Assembly: GCF_004570605.1 (NCBI RefSeq)
Contig: NZ_SPPB01000001.1
Location: 39,323 to 103,322, forward strand
DNA length: 64,000 nt
Source of the DNA: Granulicatella sp. WM01
GTDB lineage: Bacteria > Bacillota > Bacilli > Lactobacillales > Aerococcaceae
Direction: 5' to 3'
Both the position numbers and the translations under genes were made by a program. Under the pieces are notes generated by a model. That model was not told where the DNA came from, did not search any database, and was given only the letters and a program-made list of their open reading frames with translations. This document shows, piece by piece, positions 1 to 8,657 of this stretch (positions within the stretch are counted from its first letter, which is position 1; every line of letters starts with the position of its first letter).

Positions 1-547
1 AGCTATTTGTTTAAGTGGGAATCATGAAGATATTTTACTGAAATGGCTAGCAGAACCGCAAGACAATTTCGATTGGTACTTACGAAATGGTGGGCAGGCA
101 ACCCTTGAAAGTTTGTTATACCCAGGAGTAATGGAGGAGGAAAGCCCTCTTGATATGGCAAAACTTATTCAAGGAAGATTTGCTGAATTAATTGAATTTA
201 TTGAAGAATTACCACTGTATTATGAAACGGAGTACTGTATTTGCGTTCATGCAGGTGTTAATTTGGCTTTAGAGAATTGGAAAGATACATCACGTAGAGA
301 TTTTATTTGGATACGTGACCCATTTCATCAAGCAAAAAATACTTTAGATAAATACATTGTGTTTGGACACACACCAGTACAAAGTTTACACAGTAAACTA
401 ACGGATACACATCTATGGTATTCAGATAAAAAGATTGGCATAGATGGCGGTGCGGTATATCATGGTGCATTACACGGTGTAGTATTATCGGAAAATGGGA
501 TTGAAGCAGATTATCAAGTGATGCACCCACAACACCGTTGGGAATAA
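1..547 (+). CDS. Calcineurin-like Ser/Thr phosphatase family protein, 3' part
   Basis: The gene is cut by the window edge; the frame is open from base 2 and gives about 181 residues. The metal-binding motif GNHE is visible almost at once, and a later FGHTP motif supplies the distal metal-binding histidine. Both are typical of calcineurin-like metallophosphoesterases of the bacterial PrpE/ApaH-like group. The upstream GDxxDRG motif would lie outside the window. The protein probably hydrolyses a phosphoester in the cytoplasm; the substrate cannot be read from the sequence. It ends 25 bases before tex and may be cotranscribed with it. The first ATG inside the window (113) is not the real start, because conserved sequence continues upstream. 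Confidence 0.85.
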   Translation, partial: AICLSGNHEDILLKWLAEPQDNFDWYLRNGGQATLESLLYPGVMEEESPLDMAKLIQGRFAELIEFIEELPLYYETEYCICVHAGVNLALENWKDTSRRDFIWIRDPFHQAKNTLDKYIVFGHTPVQSLHSKLTDTHLWYSDKKIGIDGGAVYHGALHGVVLSENGIEADYQVMHPQHRWE

Positions 548-572
548 TGTGAAGAATAAATGAAAGAGAGTA

Positions 573-2792
573 ATGAAAATGAATACAGTTGAAGAATTTG
601 AACAACAAGAAGTAGACACGCATGCCAAAGAGGCGTTGCGTTTAACACTCAAACAGTTGCCACAATATAAAGAAAAGCAAGTAGGTAGTGTCCTAGATTT
701 ATTGTCTAGTGGGAATACAATCCCGTTTATTGCACGCTACCGTAAGGAAATGACAGGTTCTTTAGATGAGGTGCAAATTCGTGAGATTTCTGAAACATTT
801 GCTTATTTGGAGAATTTAACTAAACGTAAAGAAGAAGTTATTCGTTTGATTGATGAACAAGGAAAGTTAACTCCGGATTTACACAAAGCTATTTTGGAAG
901 CTGACAAGATGCAACAAGTGGAAGATTTATATCGTCCGTTTAAACAAAAAAGACGAACAAAAGCAACAATTGCCAAAGAAAAAGGACTAGAACCTCTGGC
1001 ACTTTGGTTGTTTGAAGGGCAAGAGCAAGCAGATGTTTTACAAGAAGCATCAAAATATGTATCAGAAGAACATCAGATTTTAACGGAAACGGATGCTTTG
1101 CAAGGAGCGCATGAAATTTTAGCAGAAATGATTGGAGATGTTGCACAATACCGTGAATGGATTCGCCAGTATACTCGAAAAAATGGGCAGTTGGTTGTTC
1201 AAGAAAAAGATGTGCAAAAAGATGAAAAACATGTTTACGAAATGTATTATGATTTTTCAGAGGCAGTTGAGCATATTAAACCTCATAGAATACTAGCCAT
1301 TAATCGTGGAGAAAATGAAGGAGTATTGAAAGTTGCTATTCAAATAGATGAGCAAGCGATATTTCAGTACTTGGCTAAACAATTACATGTAAATTCTACA
1401 TTTTCTAGTGCAATGTACGTGAGTGCAGCTTATGAGGATAGTTATAAACGGTTTATTGCACCAAGTATTGAGCGAGAACTTAGACGTGAATTAACGGAAA
1501 AAGCTGATGAACAAGCCATTGCAGTATTTGGAGATAATTTAAAACATTTATTATTGCAACCACCAATGAAAGACAGTATTGTGTTAGGTTTGGATCCGGC
1601 TTATCGTACAGGGTGTAAACTAGCCGTTGTAGATGAAACGGGACGTGTTTTAGATAAAGGTGTGATTTATCCACATAAACCAGCTCCTGAACATAAAAGA
1701 AAGAGTGCCGGCGACTTATTAAAACAACTCATAGAAAAATATCAAGTCAATATTGTTGCCATTGGAAATGGAACGGCAAGTCGAGAATCTGAACAATTTG
1801 TGGCAGAACAATTAAAAAATTTGGAGCGTACAGTATATTATGTGATTGTTAATGAAGCCGGTGCGTCCGTTTATTCTGCTAGTGATATTGCTCGTCAAGA
1901 ATTTCCAGACTTTCAAGTTGAGGAACGGAGTGCAGTCAGCATTGCACGCCGTTTACAAGATCCTTTAGCAGAACTTGTTAAAATAGATCCTAAATCGGTT
2001 GGTGTTGGGCAATACCAGCATGATGTGTCACAAAAAGCATTGACAAGTCAGCTAGATTTTGTAGTTGAAACAGTTGTTAACCAAGTGGGCGTTAACTTAA
2101 ATACAGCCAGTGCAACCCTTTTACAACATGTTTCTGGAATGAACAAGACGATTGCAAATAATATTGTGACGTACCGCAATGAACATGGCATGTTTACAAA
2201 CCGTATGGAATTAAAAAAAGTGCCTCGTTTAGGACCGAAAGCATTTGAACAAGCTATAGGCTTTTTAAGAATTATTAATGGGACTAACGTGTTGGATAAT
2301 ACGGCTATTCACCCAGAAAGTTATGCTGAAACGCTCCAATTATTGCAAGTGGCAAATATAACCGTAGATGAGTTGGGAAGTGAGGAGGCAAACCAAAAAT
2401 TAAGCGGATTAACGCTTGAAAAGGCAAAGGCTTTGACCCACTTAGGTGAGCAAACCATTCAAGATATATTGGAAGCCTTGGAAAAACCGGGGAGAGATGT
2501 TCGAGAAAGCATATCTTCACCGTTATTACGCCAAGATGTTTTAAGTATGGAAGATTTAAAAGTAGGCATGGAATTACAAGGAACGGTGCGAAATGTAGTC
2601 GATTTTGGTGCATTTGTTGATATTGGTGTTAAGCAAGATGGCTTAGTTCATTTATCAAAAATGAGTAAAAAATTTGTCCGTCTGGCAAGTGACATCGTTT
2701 CTGTTGGCGATATTGTGACCGTTTGGATTGAACAAGTTGATTTAGAGAAGAAAAGAATTGCATTAACTATGGTTGGTCCTCATGAACGATGA
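573..2792 (+). CDS. tex: Tex-family S1 RNA-binding protein
   Basis: This 739-residue protein has the layout and length of Tex, a cytoplasmic nucleic-acid-binding protein that affects transcription. It shows an N-terminal helical region with the motif IPFIARYRKEMTG, a central YqgF/RNase H-like domain beginning near VLGLDPAYRTGCK (about residue 335), helix-hairpin-helix segments (GVNLNTASATLL onward) and a C-terminal S1 domain (GTVRNVVDFGAFVDIGV, about residues 660-735). The start at 573 follows a GAAAGAGAG ribosome site; an ATG six bases later is also possible. The following SprT-like gene overlaps its end, so the two are probably translationally coupled. Confidence 0.95.
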   Translation: MKMNTVEEFEQQEVDTHAKEALRLTLKQLPQYKEKQVGSVLDLLSSGNTIPFIARYRKEMTGSLDEVQIREISETFAYLENLTKRKEEVIRLIDEQGKLTPDLHKAILEADKMQQVEDLYRPFKQKRRTKATIAKEKGLEPLALWLFEGQEQADVLQEASKYVSEEHQILTETDALQGAHEILAEMIGDVAQYREWIRQYTRKNGQLVVQEKDVQKDEKHVYEMYYDFSEAVEHIKPHRILAINRGENEGVLKVAIQIDEQAIFQYLAKQLHVNSTFSSAMYVSAAYEDSYKRFIAPSIERELRRELTEKADEQAIAVFGDNLKHLLLQPPMKDSIVLGLDPAYRTGCKLAVVDETGRVLDKGVIYPHKPAPEHKRKSAGDLLKQLIEKYQVNIVAIGNGTASRESEQFVAEQLKNLERTVYYVIVNEAGASVYSASDIARQEFPDFQVEERSAVSIARRLQDPLAELVKIDPKSVGVGQYQHDVSQKALTSQLDFVVETVVNQVGVNLNTASATLLQHVSGMNKTIANNIVTYRNEHGMFTNRMELKKVPRLGPKAFEQAIGFLRIINGTNVLDNTAIHPESYAETLQLLQVANITVDELGSEEANQKLSGLTLEKAKALTHLGEQTIQDILEALEKPGRDVRESISSPLLRQDVLSMEDLKVGMELQGTVRNVVDFGAFVDIGVKQDGLVHLSKMSKKFVRLASDIVSVGDIVTVWIEQVDLEKKRIALTMVGPHER

Positions 2793-3246
2793 ACAACTTC
2801 AGCAACTTGTTGAACAGATTTCTCTGGAATGGTTTAAACGTCCTTTTTTACATCGAGCTTTTTTCAATCGGCGTTTAAAAACAACAGGAGGACGTTACCA
2901 TATAAAGACGCATCATATTGATGTTAATAAAAAAGTTTTGGATAGATTTGGCATAGACGAACTAGTTGGGGTTATCAAACATGAATTGTGCCATTATCAT
3001 TTACATCTTCAACATAAAGGGTATCGTCATCAAGATAAGGACTTTAAAGTATTACTAAAGCAAGTGGGTGGCAGTCGATACGTCAAAAACGTTGATGATA
3101 ATGTATTGTTTCACGTCTATCAATGCACCTGTTGTGAATGTTTAGTATTTAGAAAACGAAAAATAGAGATAAAATATTATAGATGTGCAAACTGTTTATC
3201 AGCATTAGTATATGTTGGTAGGCACAAGCGAGAAGATTTTGCATAG
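2782..3246 (+). CDS. sprT: SprT-like zinc metalloprotease-family protein
   Basis: The predicted product has 154 residues. It carries the zinc-protease motif HELCHYHLH (a HExxH variant with Cys in place of one hydrophobic residue), followed by a histidine-rich stretch and a C-terminal pair of CxxC motifs (CTCCEC and CANC) that should form a zinc ribbon. This is the architecture of the bacterial SprT-like family, often annotated beside tex in Firmicutes. I chose the ATG at 2782, which overlaps the tex stop by 11 bases, rather than one nine bases upstream, because it fits the usual N-terminus. The biological substrate is unknown. Confidence 0.85.
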   Translation: MNDEQLQQLVEQISLEWFKRPFLHRAFFNRRLKTTGGRYHIKTHHIDVNKKVLDRFGIDELVGVIKHELCHYHLHLQHKGYRHQDKDFKVLLKQVGGSRYVKNVDDNVLFHVYQCTCCECLVFRKRKIEIKYYRCANCLSALVYVGRHKREDFA

Positions 3247-3403
3247 TTGATAACTAATGGAATGCATCAGAGAAATAGTGAGATGTTGAATTACTGTTTT
3301 AGGGAAACGAACAGAGCAAGATAAGACAAAACTTTGAAAAAAATTAAAATAGATAATATTAGGTGCATATTAAATGGGCTAGACAAAATCTATCAATAAA
3401 TTT

Positions 3404-3453
3404 AAACGACTTTAAATCAAGGAATGACGCACCTTGACTTAAAGCCGTTTTTT
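3404..3453 (+). terminator. Rho-independent terminator after tex-sprT
   Basis: A 19-base arm (3404-3422) pairs with 3432-3450 with two mismatches around a nine-base loop, and the right arm runs into a tract of six T. It lies about 160 bases after the SprT-like gene and should end the tex operon. Confidence 0.8.
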
Positions 3454-3540
3454 GAAATATTTATTGTACACCCGATATTTTAAGACAGGGAAAAAACAAG
3501 CGTTGTCTGAAGTGGTATGTTTAAAACGGTTGAGAGTGAG

Positions 3541-3645
3541 CAAAAACTAAAATTTTAGTCTTTTGATGAACATTTAAAAAATTGAAAACAGCTTAGAACT
3601 AACGTTTCTGATGACGTCATGATAAGCTGTTTTTTTATTTTTAAG
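3541..3645 (+). repeat. Dispersed hairpin element, copy 1
   Basis: About 105 bases match, in the opposite orientation, segments at 5875-5985 and 10252-10380. The shared core has an 11-base stem (AAAACAGCTTA at 3585 with TAAGCTGTTTT), an internal palindrome TGACGTCA and a flanking AAAATTTTAG block. In this orientation the hairpin is followed by T residues, so it could also act as a terminator. The element has no coding capacity and looks like a small non-autonomous mobile repeat or a REP-like element. Confidence 0.75.
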
Positions 3646-3849
3646 ACTTCTTTATCAGTTCCGTTGTGTTATTCGGAAAGTGTTTTTCTAAATAACTTCT
3701 TTATTTAAATCTGAAATTATAGACATTTATAGGGTATTTACTATACGTATGGTTTATAGATTTACACCATCAGACTAATAATACCTATTATCAGTTTGTA
3801 CACTGATAAATAACACCGTTAAAGTGATTGTTTTGGAACTCTAGTTTGT

Positions 3850-4210
3850 TTAAAAACGTGTCAATCCACCAAGAACACCCGTATCTCCATTTGTGTTAAT
3901 GTTGGAAAGAGAAGCGATATGTTTTTTTGTGCAGTTAACGTCATTAAATGATCATATTCATGGCGGTTGATACGCGTTAATAATCGTTTAACATTGAGGC
4001 GACTAGCCATTTCAAGATTTTTATCACGTCTTAAATCAGAAATAATTTCTGCTACTGTTGTAAGTTAGTTTGTAGCAGGCTAGTGTTTGTTGTAAACGAT
4101 TGTTCTAAAGCGATTAGATGTGTTAAAACTTCTTGTTTCCACATCGCTTCCACATCTTTTTGAGTGGTATGGTCTTTTTTGGAGAAAAGTTTTTTAAGAA
4201 ATTTTATCAT
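3850..4210 (-). pseudogene. Frameshifted small gene of unknown function
   Basis: Read on the minus strand from an ATG at 4210, the sequence encodes MIKFLKKLFSKKD and a helical, glutamine-rich stretch that stops after about 52 codons near 4055. The coding sense continues in another frame (AEIISDLRRDKNLEMASRL) and, after a second shift, ends as NTNGDTGVLGGLTRF with a stop at 3850. Joined, the pieces would give about 120 residues. Coherent coding sense across three frames suggests a decayed gene. I do not recognise the family, and sequencing error cannot be excluded. Confidence 0.5.
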
Positions 4211-4614
4211 GGTTGACCACGTCCTAGATGAGTATTATCAACAGGCTCTAAAGTAGGATAAGAATTACTGTTAAGGTTGTTTTTTGATGTGAAGATGTAT
4301 CTGAAAAGACAGAAAGGTTTTTAAACATTGGTACTAATCGGCATAGAGTATACAGTACACAAACAACTGTTTTTTTAAAATATTCCTCCTTGTTATTATA
4401 TTAACAAGTGTATATTGGTTACATCGTGACGTCAACACCATTTTAAAGCATGATAACTATTTTTTATTGTACAATTCTGTCGACATTGAAAATATGGTTG
4501 TTTACTATATTTCATTCGCTAATAAACTAGAAAAGTAGCTTTTAGAACGAGATAAAAAATAGCTTTTCCATACTAATCAAATAGATACAAAAAAGATGTC
4601 AAAACGATTAAATA

Positions 4615-4650
4615 TGTAACAAATATGTAACAAAGCCCTTTTTATGTAAC
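4615..4650 (+). promoter_or_regulatory. WalR (YycF)-type binding site
   Basis: TGTAAC occurs at 4615-4620 and again at 4626-4631, exactly five bases apart, which matches the known WalR consensus of two TGTWAH half-sites spaced by five. A third TGTAAC lies at 4645-4650. The site is about 155 bases upstream of a LysM wall protein, the kind of gene WalKR controls in Firmicutes. Confidence 0.6.
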
Positions 4651-4804
4651 AAAGTGGTTAAGAAAAGATGAAAGAAAGCGATTTACTATTTGTAAAGTGG
4701 AGACGGAGTGCTAGTATATGCCCAGGGTTTTGCTAGATGTTGCTATAGCATGCCTAGGGAAGAAAAAGGGAAAGGTGCAACGATACAAGGATGGAGAACA
4801 TTTT

Positions 4805-5644
4805 ATGAATAAAAAACAATTAACAAAAATAATGGGGATAGCCCTATTTATGACACTTATTAGCAACACGTTATTAACGACTGCAGTATCTGCTCGGGAA
4901 ACGTGGATACCAAGAAGTGTTGCTCAAATTAAATCAGATTTAATAAGTGATGAATCAGGTTTAAATGCATACACAATACAATGGGGAGATACGTTATATG
5001 CGATTTCATTAGCTACAGATATGTCAATAGAACATCTTGCAAAAGTAAATAATATTGAAAATATTCGCCTAATTCATACGGGGAATACCATTTATTTCAA
5101 TGAGGATAAAACAGTCATTACAGTGGCTAGCCAAGAGGAAAAAGGTGTATTGGTACAAAGTTTCAATGTCGTAGATGGACATGAAGTGCCTACACCAAAG
5201 CAAACTATTGAAAAAATTGAGCAAGAAAAGCAACCTCAACATGTGCAGGTACTTCAGGAGGAAACACGTGAAGAAATAAAAGACGTAACTTCTCAAGAGG
5301 AAACACAACAATCTGTTGAAGAAATTACGGCGGTTGTGTCCTTGCCAGCTATAAGTTCGACTAGCCCTCATTTGTATGCATTAAGTGAATTTATGTATAG
5401 TGGAATCATTTATTGGAGCCAGTATAAATTCACATATTATTCACAATCTGTCTTGCCTGGAGGAGGATTAGTTATTCCAGGTAGACATGTTAACGAAAAT
5501 GGCTATGTTGTAGACGGAGATGGTTATATCGTACTGGCTAATAGTGCACCTCTAGGAACCGTTATAGATACACCATTTGGTGCTAAAGGAAAAGTGTACG
5601 ATAGAGGAACATCAGGAAATCATTTTGATGTGTATATTCGTTAA
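4805..5644 (+). CDS. Secreted LysM protein with C-terminal 3D-like domain
   Basis: The predicted precursor has 279 residues. A signal peptide with a hydrophobic core and an AVSA cleavage site is followed by one LysM domain (YTIQWGDTLYAISLATD, about residues 57-100) that should bind peptidoglycan. A Glu/Gln-rich linker follows, then a C-terminal domain of about 65 residues with the features GYVVDGDGYIVLA, DTPFGAKGKVYD and HFDVYIR. This end resembles the 3D-type double-psi barrel found in wall-active Firmicute proteins; I infer a role in cell-wall remodelling. I prefer the ATG at 4805 to one at 4718 because the signal peptide begins there and a GGAG site precedes it. A WalR-type site lies upstream. 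Confidence 0.8.
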   Translation: MNKKQLTKIMGIALFMTLISNTLLTTAVSARETWIPRSVAQIKSDLISDESGLNAYTIQWGDTLYAISLATDMSIEHLAKVNNIENIRLIHTGNTIYFNEDKTVITVASQEEKGVLVQSFNVVDGHEVPTPKQTIEKIEQEKQPQHVQVLQEETREEIKDVTSQEETQQSVEEITAVVSLPAISSTSPHLYALSEFMYSGIIYWSQYKFTYYSQSVLPGGGLVIPGRHVNENGYVVDGDGYIVLANSAPLGTVIDTPFGAKGKVYDRGTSGNHFDVYIR

Positions 5645-5663
5645 TATTTCAAAATAATCAAAG

Positions 5664-5707
5664 AACCAGTAAATGTCTTAACAGCCTAAGACAGTTTACT
5701 GGTTTTT
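5664..5707 (+). terminator. Terminator after the LysM gene
   Basis: AACCAGTAAATGTCTTA pairs with the reverse complement at 5687-5704 with one bulged base and a six-base loop, followed by a T tract. Confidence 0.85.
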
Positions 5708-5874
5708 AAGTATGCACAGAAAATAAGCAATGACATGATAAAAATGGCTATCTTTAAATAAAAGGATTGCCGTTTTTTATTTTTAACATGTTTTATATGA
5801 GTGAACGTGAGTAGGAGTAGATGCTGTTGACTCTTTCAAGTGCCGTTAAATAGGAATAGTGGGTCTTGGAGAAC

Positions 5875-5985
5875 AGTCTTAAAAATAGCTTATAATGACG
5901 TCATCAGAAACGTTGATTCTAAGCTGTTTTCAATTGTTCACATGTTAATCGAAAGGCTAAAACTTTAGTTTTTTATTGGTTCGTT
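5875..5985 (-). repeat. Dispersed hairpin element, copy 2
   Basis: Same element as 3541-3645 but inverted, and in the same orientation as the copy at 10252-10380. It keeps the TAGCTTA/TAAGCTG stem, the TGACGTCA palindrome, and the blocks GTTAATCGAAAGGCTAAAA and TTTTAG. It sits upstream of the toxin locus. Confidence 0.75.
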
Positions 5986-6168
5986 TATACGATAATTAGA
6001 GTATATACACTAATATACTCTATGTTCATTTTTTATAAGAAAAAAAGTATGATATAAACATGGAAATCGGTTGCAAAGTTGTGTACGTTAAGAATAAAAA
6101 GGCGTATAATCAGGATATAACGTTAGGGGAAACGTAGATTTAGATGACAAAAAAAGGAGGTTCTAGCA

Positions 6169-6213
6169 ATGAGGATATGGCGAGTATGCATTGGGTTAAC
6201 TGGATATACATGA
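6169..6213 (+). CDS. Possible 14-residue leader peptide
   Basis: An AAAAAAGGAGG ribosome site with eight-base spacing precedes ATG and an open frame encoding MRIWRVCIGLTGYT, ending 60 bases before the toxin gene. The ribosome site is stronger than that of the toxin gene itself. It might be a translated leader affecting the toxin gene, or chance; length alone gives no support. Confidence 0.25.
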   Translation: MRIWRVCIGLTGYT

Positions 6214-6273
6214 GTATATGATGGAATAGCTGTATTTTACATAATATATAAGTAATAGTTAGGAGAAATATGT

Positions 6274-8643
6274 ATGGGATATAAAACACTGAAAAAATGG
6301 TTAAGCATTAGCTTAATATGGGTAGGCTTTTTATTGCCTAGCTTTTCTGGTCAAACAGTTGTACAAGCATTTGATAGAATCTCAGGCACAAAACAAGAGA
6401 TTGCTCGTGAACTGATTCATGCCTTGAAAAAAGAAACTAAAGTAGAAGACGATATCACAATCACAACGAAACTGTCTGCTGCTACAGAACAGGGGATTTT
6501 AAGTAGCCACCTAGTACTGTATAAGGCAACTGGACAAATGATAATGGGCATTGCCTTGGAAACGGACCAAGGGCATGATTCAGAACTATATCAAGTTTAT
6601 GTCCATCAAAGTGATGACAATCAAGAGAAAGTACATGTCACACTAGTCAATATTAGTACACAAGACACATATGCTACAGAATATACTAAACCTCGTCAGT
6701 CTGCAACTGCATTTAGACGTGTTGGCATATTAAGTGAACAAGATCAAATTGGTTTTGGAGGTGGCGGAGGTGGTGGCGGAATAGCCTTTGATTTGCTAGG
6801 GTGGTTAGTGAGTATCATCAAATGGACTCCTGAGTATAGTATGCCTAGTATGTCGTCTAAAACCTCATCAGGAATAAACTCAGTGACACGTGCACAAGTG
6901 AGTTATGTAGAAGATGCTTTAGATGCGGATATGGAAATTTTAAGACTCCAGAAAAGTAAATCGACTCCAGTAGTGAGTCCACAGGAGTACCGTCCAAGCT
7001 ACATTAGCTCAATTGGAGCAACAGCACCTGTTGTGTCAATACCAATAGCTGAACACATTACAGTAACTAAAGGTATGACACTGTTTAGTATCGCTAGAGC
7101 TAATCAAACGAGTGTTTCAGAATTAAAACGGATTAATGGATTGACGTCTGATTTAATCGTGATTGGGCAAATCATTCGGACACGTGATACCACATCTCAT
7201 GTGACTAGATATGAACAAACCATTACTGTCCAAGCTGGGCAAACATTATGGCGGATAGCCACTCAACATGGACTAAGTGTTGAAGCGTTAAAACAGGCAA
7301 ATGGGTTAACGAGTGATACTATTTATGTTGGGCAACAGCTGCGTATACCGACAAAAGTAACTCCGAGTGTTTCAAGTTCGAGTCAAGTTGTGCCAACGCC
7401 AAGTGAGACTAAACCCGTTAGCACACCAAAAAGTGTGACAGTTCAGCCGGGCGACACATTATGGGGAATCTCACATCGCAATGGTGTCACAGTAGATGAA
7501 CTAAAACAAGCAAATGGGTTAACGAGTGATACTATTTATATTGGACAACAGCTCCGTATACCAACAAAAGTAGCTCCGAGTGTGTCAAGTTCGAGTCAAG
7601 TTGTGCCAACGCCAAGTGAGGCTAAACCCGTTAGCACACCAAAAAGTGTAACAGTTCAACCGGGTGACACATTATGGGGAATCTCACATCGCAATGGTGT
7701 CACAGTAGATGAGCTAAAACAAGTAAATGGGTTAACAAGTGATACTATCTATGTTGGGCAACAGCTGCGTATACCGACAAAAGTAACTCCGAGTGTGTCA
7801 AGTCCGAGTCAAGTTGTGCCAACGCCAAGTGAGGCTAAACCCGTTAGCACACCAAAAAGTGTGACAGTTCAACCGGGTGACACATTATGGAGAATCTCAC
7901 ATCGCAATGGTATAACAGTAGATGAGCTAAAACAAGCAAATGGGTTAACGAGTGATACTATCTATGTTGGACAACAGCTCCGTATACCGACAAAAGTAAC
8001 TCCGAGTGTGTCAAGTCCGAGTCAAGTTGTGCCAACGCCAAGTGAGGCTAAACCCGTTAGCACACCAAAAAGTGTGACAGTTCAACCGAGTGACACATTA
8101 TGGAGAATCTCACATCGCAATGGTGTAACAGTAGATGAGCTAAAACAAGCAAATGGGTTAACAAGTGATACTATCTATGTTGGACAAACATTAGTGATTC
8201 CACAATCTGTTCCATCGTCTATTTCGGCAGCAAATGCTCAAGATAAAGAGGACGCTAAGGATAATGTCAAAACAGATACTCAAGTTGTTAGTCAAACAGG
8301 AGAATGTCAGCCTAAGCCAGAAGATTTAGGACCTCATGTCACTTTAGGTTATTTAGACGATTTACCCGAAAATGTACAAAAAGCGTTTAGAGGATATGAG
8401 TCTGTCAAGTGGAGAGGGAATTTTAAAGGACAGAAAAATACTAAAGCAGGGGGAAATTATGAAAATAATGATAAAGAACTACCGACTATAGATGCTTGTG
8501 GAAAGCACATTGAATATAAGAAATTTGATATCAATGAGAAAATAGAAGGTCAAGGAAGAGATGCGGAAAGATTTATTGTTGGAAGTGATGGAAGTGTTTA
8601 TTACACCAAAGACCATTATAAAAATTTTATAAAAATTAAGTAA
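6274..8643 (+). CDS. Secreted hexa-LysM protein with barnase-like RNase toxin domain
   Basis: This 789-residue protein has a signal peptide (residues 1-32, ending near VVQA), a region of unknown fold with a Gly run (about 160-168) and a hydrophobic patch, then six LysM domains starting near residues 260, 315, 387, 457, 527 and 598. The last four are nearly identical 70-residue units with Ser/Pro linkers. The C-terminal 110 residues resemble the barnase/RNase Sa family: KELP, then YKKFDIN, ERFIVGSDG and YYTKDHYKNF, matching barnase up to its very C-terminus. Arg762, Arg766 and His781 align with barnase Arg83, Arg87 and His102. The general-base Glu73 position is Lys750, which is odd. LysM domains should hold the protein on peptidoglycan. 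Three barstar-like genes follow directly, supporting a toxin role. Delivery mechanism and target are inference. Confidence 0.85.
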   Translation: MGYKTLKKWLSISLIWVGFLLPSFSGQTVVQAFDRISGTKQEIARELIHALKKETKVEDDITITTKLSAATEQGILSSHLVLYKATGQMIMGIALETDQGHDSELYQVYVHQSDDNQEKVHVTLVNISTQDTYATEYTKPRQSATAFRRVGILSEQDQIGFGGGGGGGGIAFDLLGWLVSIIKWTPEYSMPSMSSKTSSGINSVTRAQVSYVEDALDADMEILRLQKSKSTPVVSPQEYRPSYISSIGATAPVVSIPIAEHITVTKGMTLFSIARANQTSVSELKRINGLTSDLIVIGQIIRTRDTTSHVTRYEQTITVQAGQTLWRIATQHGLSVEALKQANGLTSDTIYVGQQLRIPTKVTPSVSSSSQVVPTPSETKPVSTPKSVTVQPGDTLWGISHRNGVTVDELKQANGLTSDTIYIGQQLRIPTKVAPSVSSSSQVVPTPSEAKPVSTPKSVTVQPGDTLWGISHRNGVTVDELKQVNGLTSDTIYVGQQLRIPTKVTPSVSSPSQVVPTPSEAKPVSTPKSVTVQPGDTLWRISHRNGITVDELKQANGLTSDTIYVGQQLRIPTKVTPSVSSPSQVVPTPSEAKPVSTPKSVTVQPSDTLWRISHRNGVTVDELKQANGLTSDTIYVGQTLVIPQSVPSSISAANAQDKEDAKDNVKTDTQVVSQTGECQPKPEDLGPHVTLGYLDDLPENVQKAFRGYESVKWRGNFKGQKNTKAGGNYENNDKELPTIDACGKHIEYKKFDINEKIEGQGRDAERFIVGSDGSVYYTKDHYKNFIKIK
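7345..8200 (+). repeat. Tandem 210-base LysM repeats within the toxin gene
   Basis: Four LysM-plus-linker units of about 210 bases follow each other with only scattered base differences, including near-identical linker sequence. Such near-identity suggests recent unequal recombination or gene conversion, so copy number may vary between strains. The repeats are in frame and coding. Confidence 0.9.
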
Positions 8644-8657
8644 GGCAGGTTTTAGAA

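Larger units (their letters stand above)
3247..4804. other. Long intergenic stretch with repeat, decayed gene and promoter region
   Basis: No intact gene is visible here. It holds the terminator at 3404-3453, one copy of the dispersed element (3541-3645), a frameshifted minus-strand gene remnant (3850-4210) and, near the right end, three TGTAAC motifs upstream of the LysM gene. The part from 3646 to 3849 shows nothing I can interpret. Confidence 0.7.
5645..6273. other. Intergenic region before the LysM-RNase toxin gene
   Basis: It contains the terminator at 5664, dispersed element copy 2 (5875-5985), a nine-base inverted repeat AGAGTATAT/ATATACTCT (5998-6021) followed by T-rich sequence, and a TATAAT box at 6105-6110 without a clear -35. 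A 14-codon open frame with a strong ribosome site lies at 6169-6213. No other gene is seen. Confidence 0.6.

Noticed and set aside
4718..4804. Upstream start for the LysM gene adding 29 residues
   Set aside because: The extra residues would precede a complete signal peptide and bury it; the ATG at 4805 has its own ribosome site.
7345..8200. CRISPR-like array
   Set aside because: The repeats are long, adjacent, in frame and encode LysM domains; there are no spacers. The same applies to the repeats at 56221-57543.
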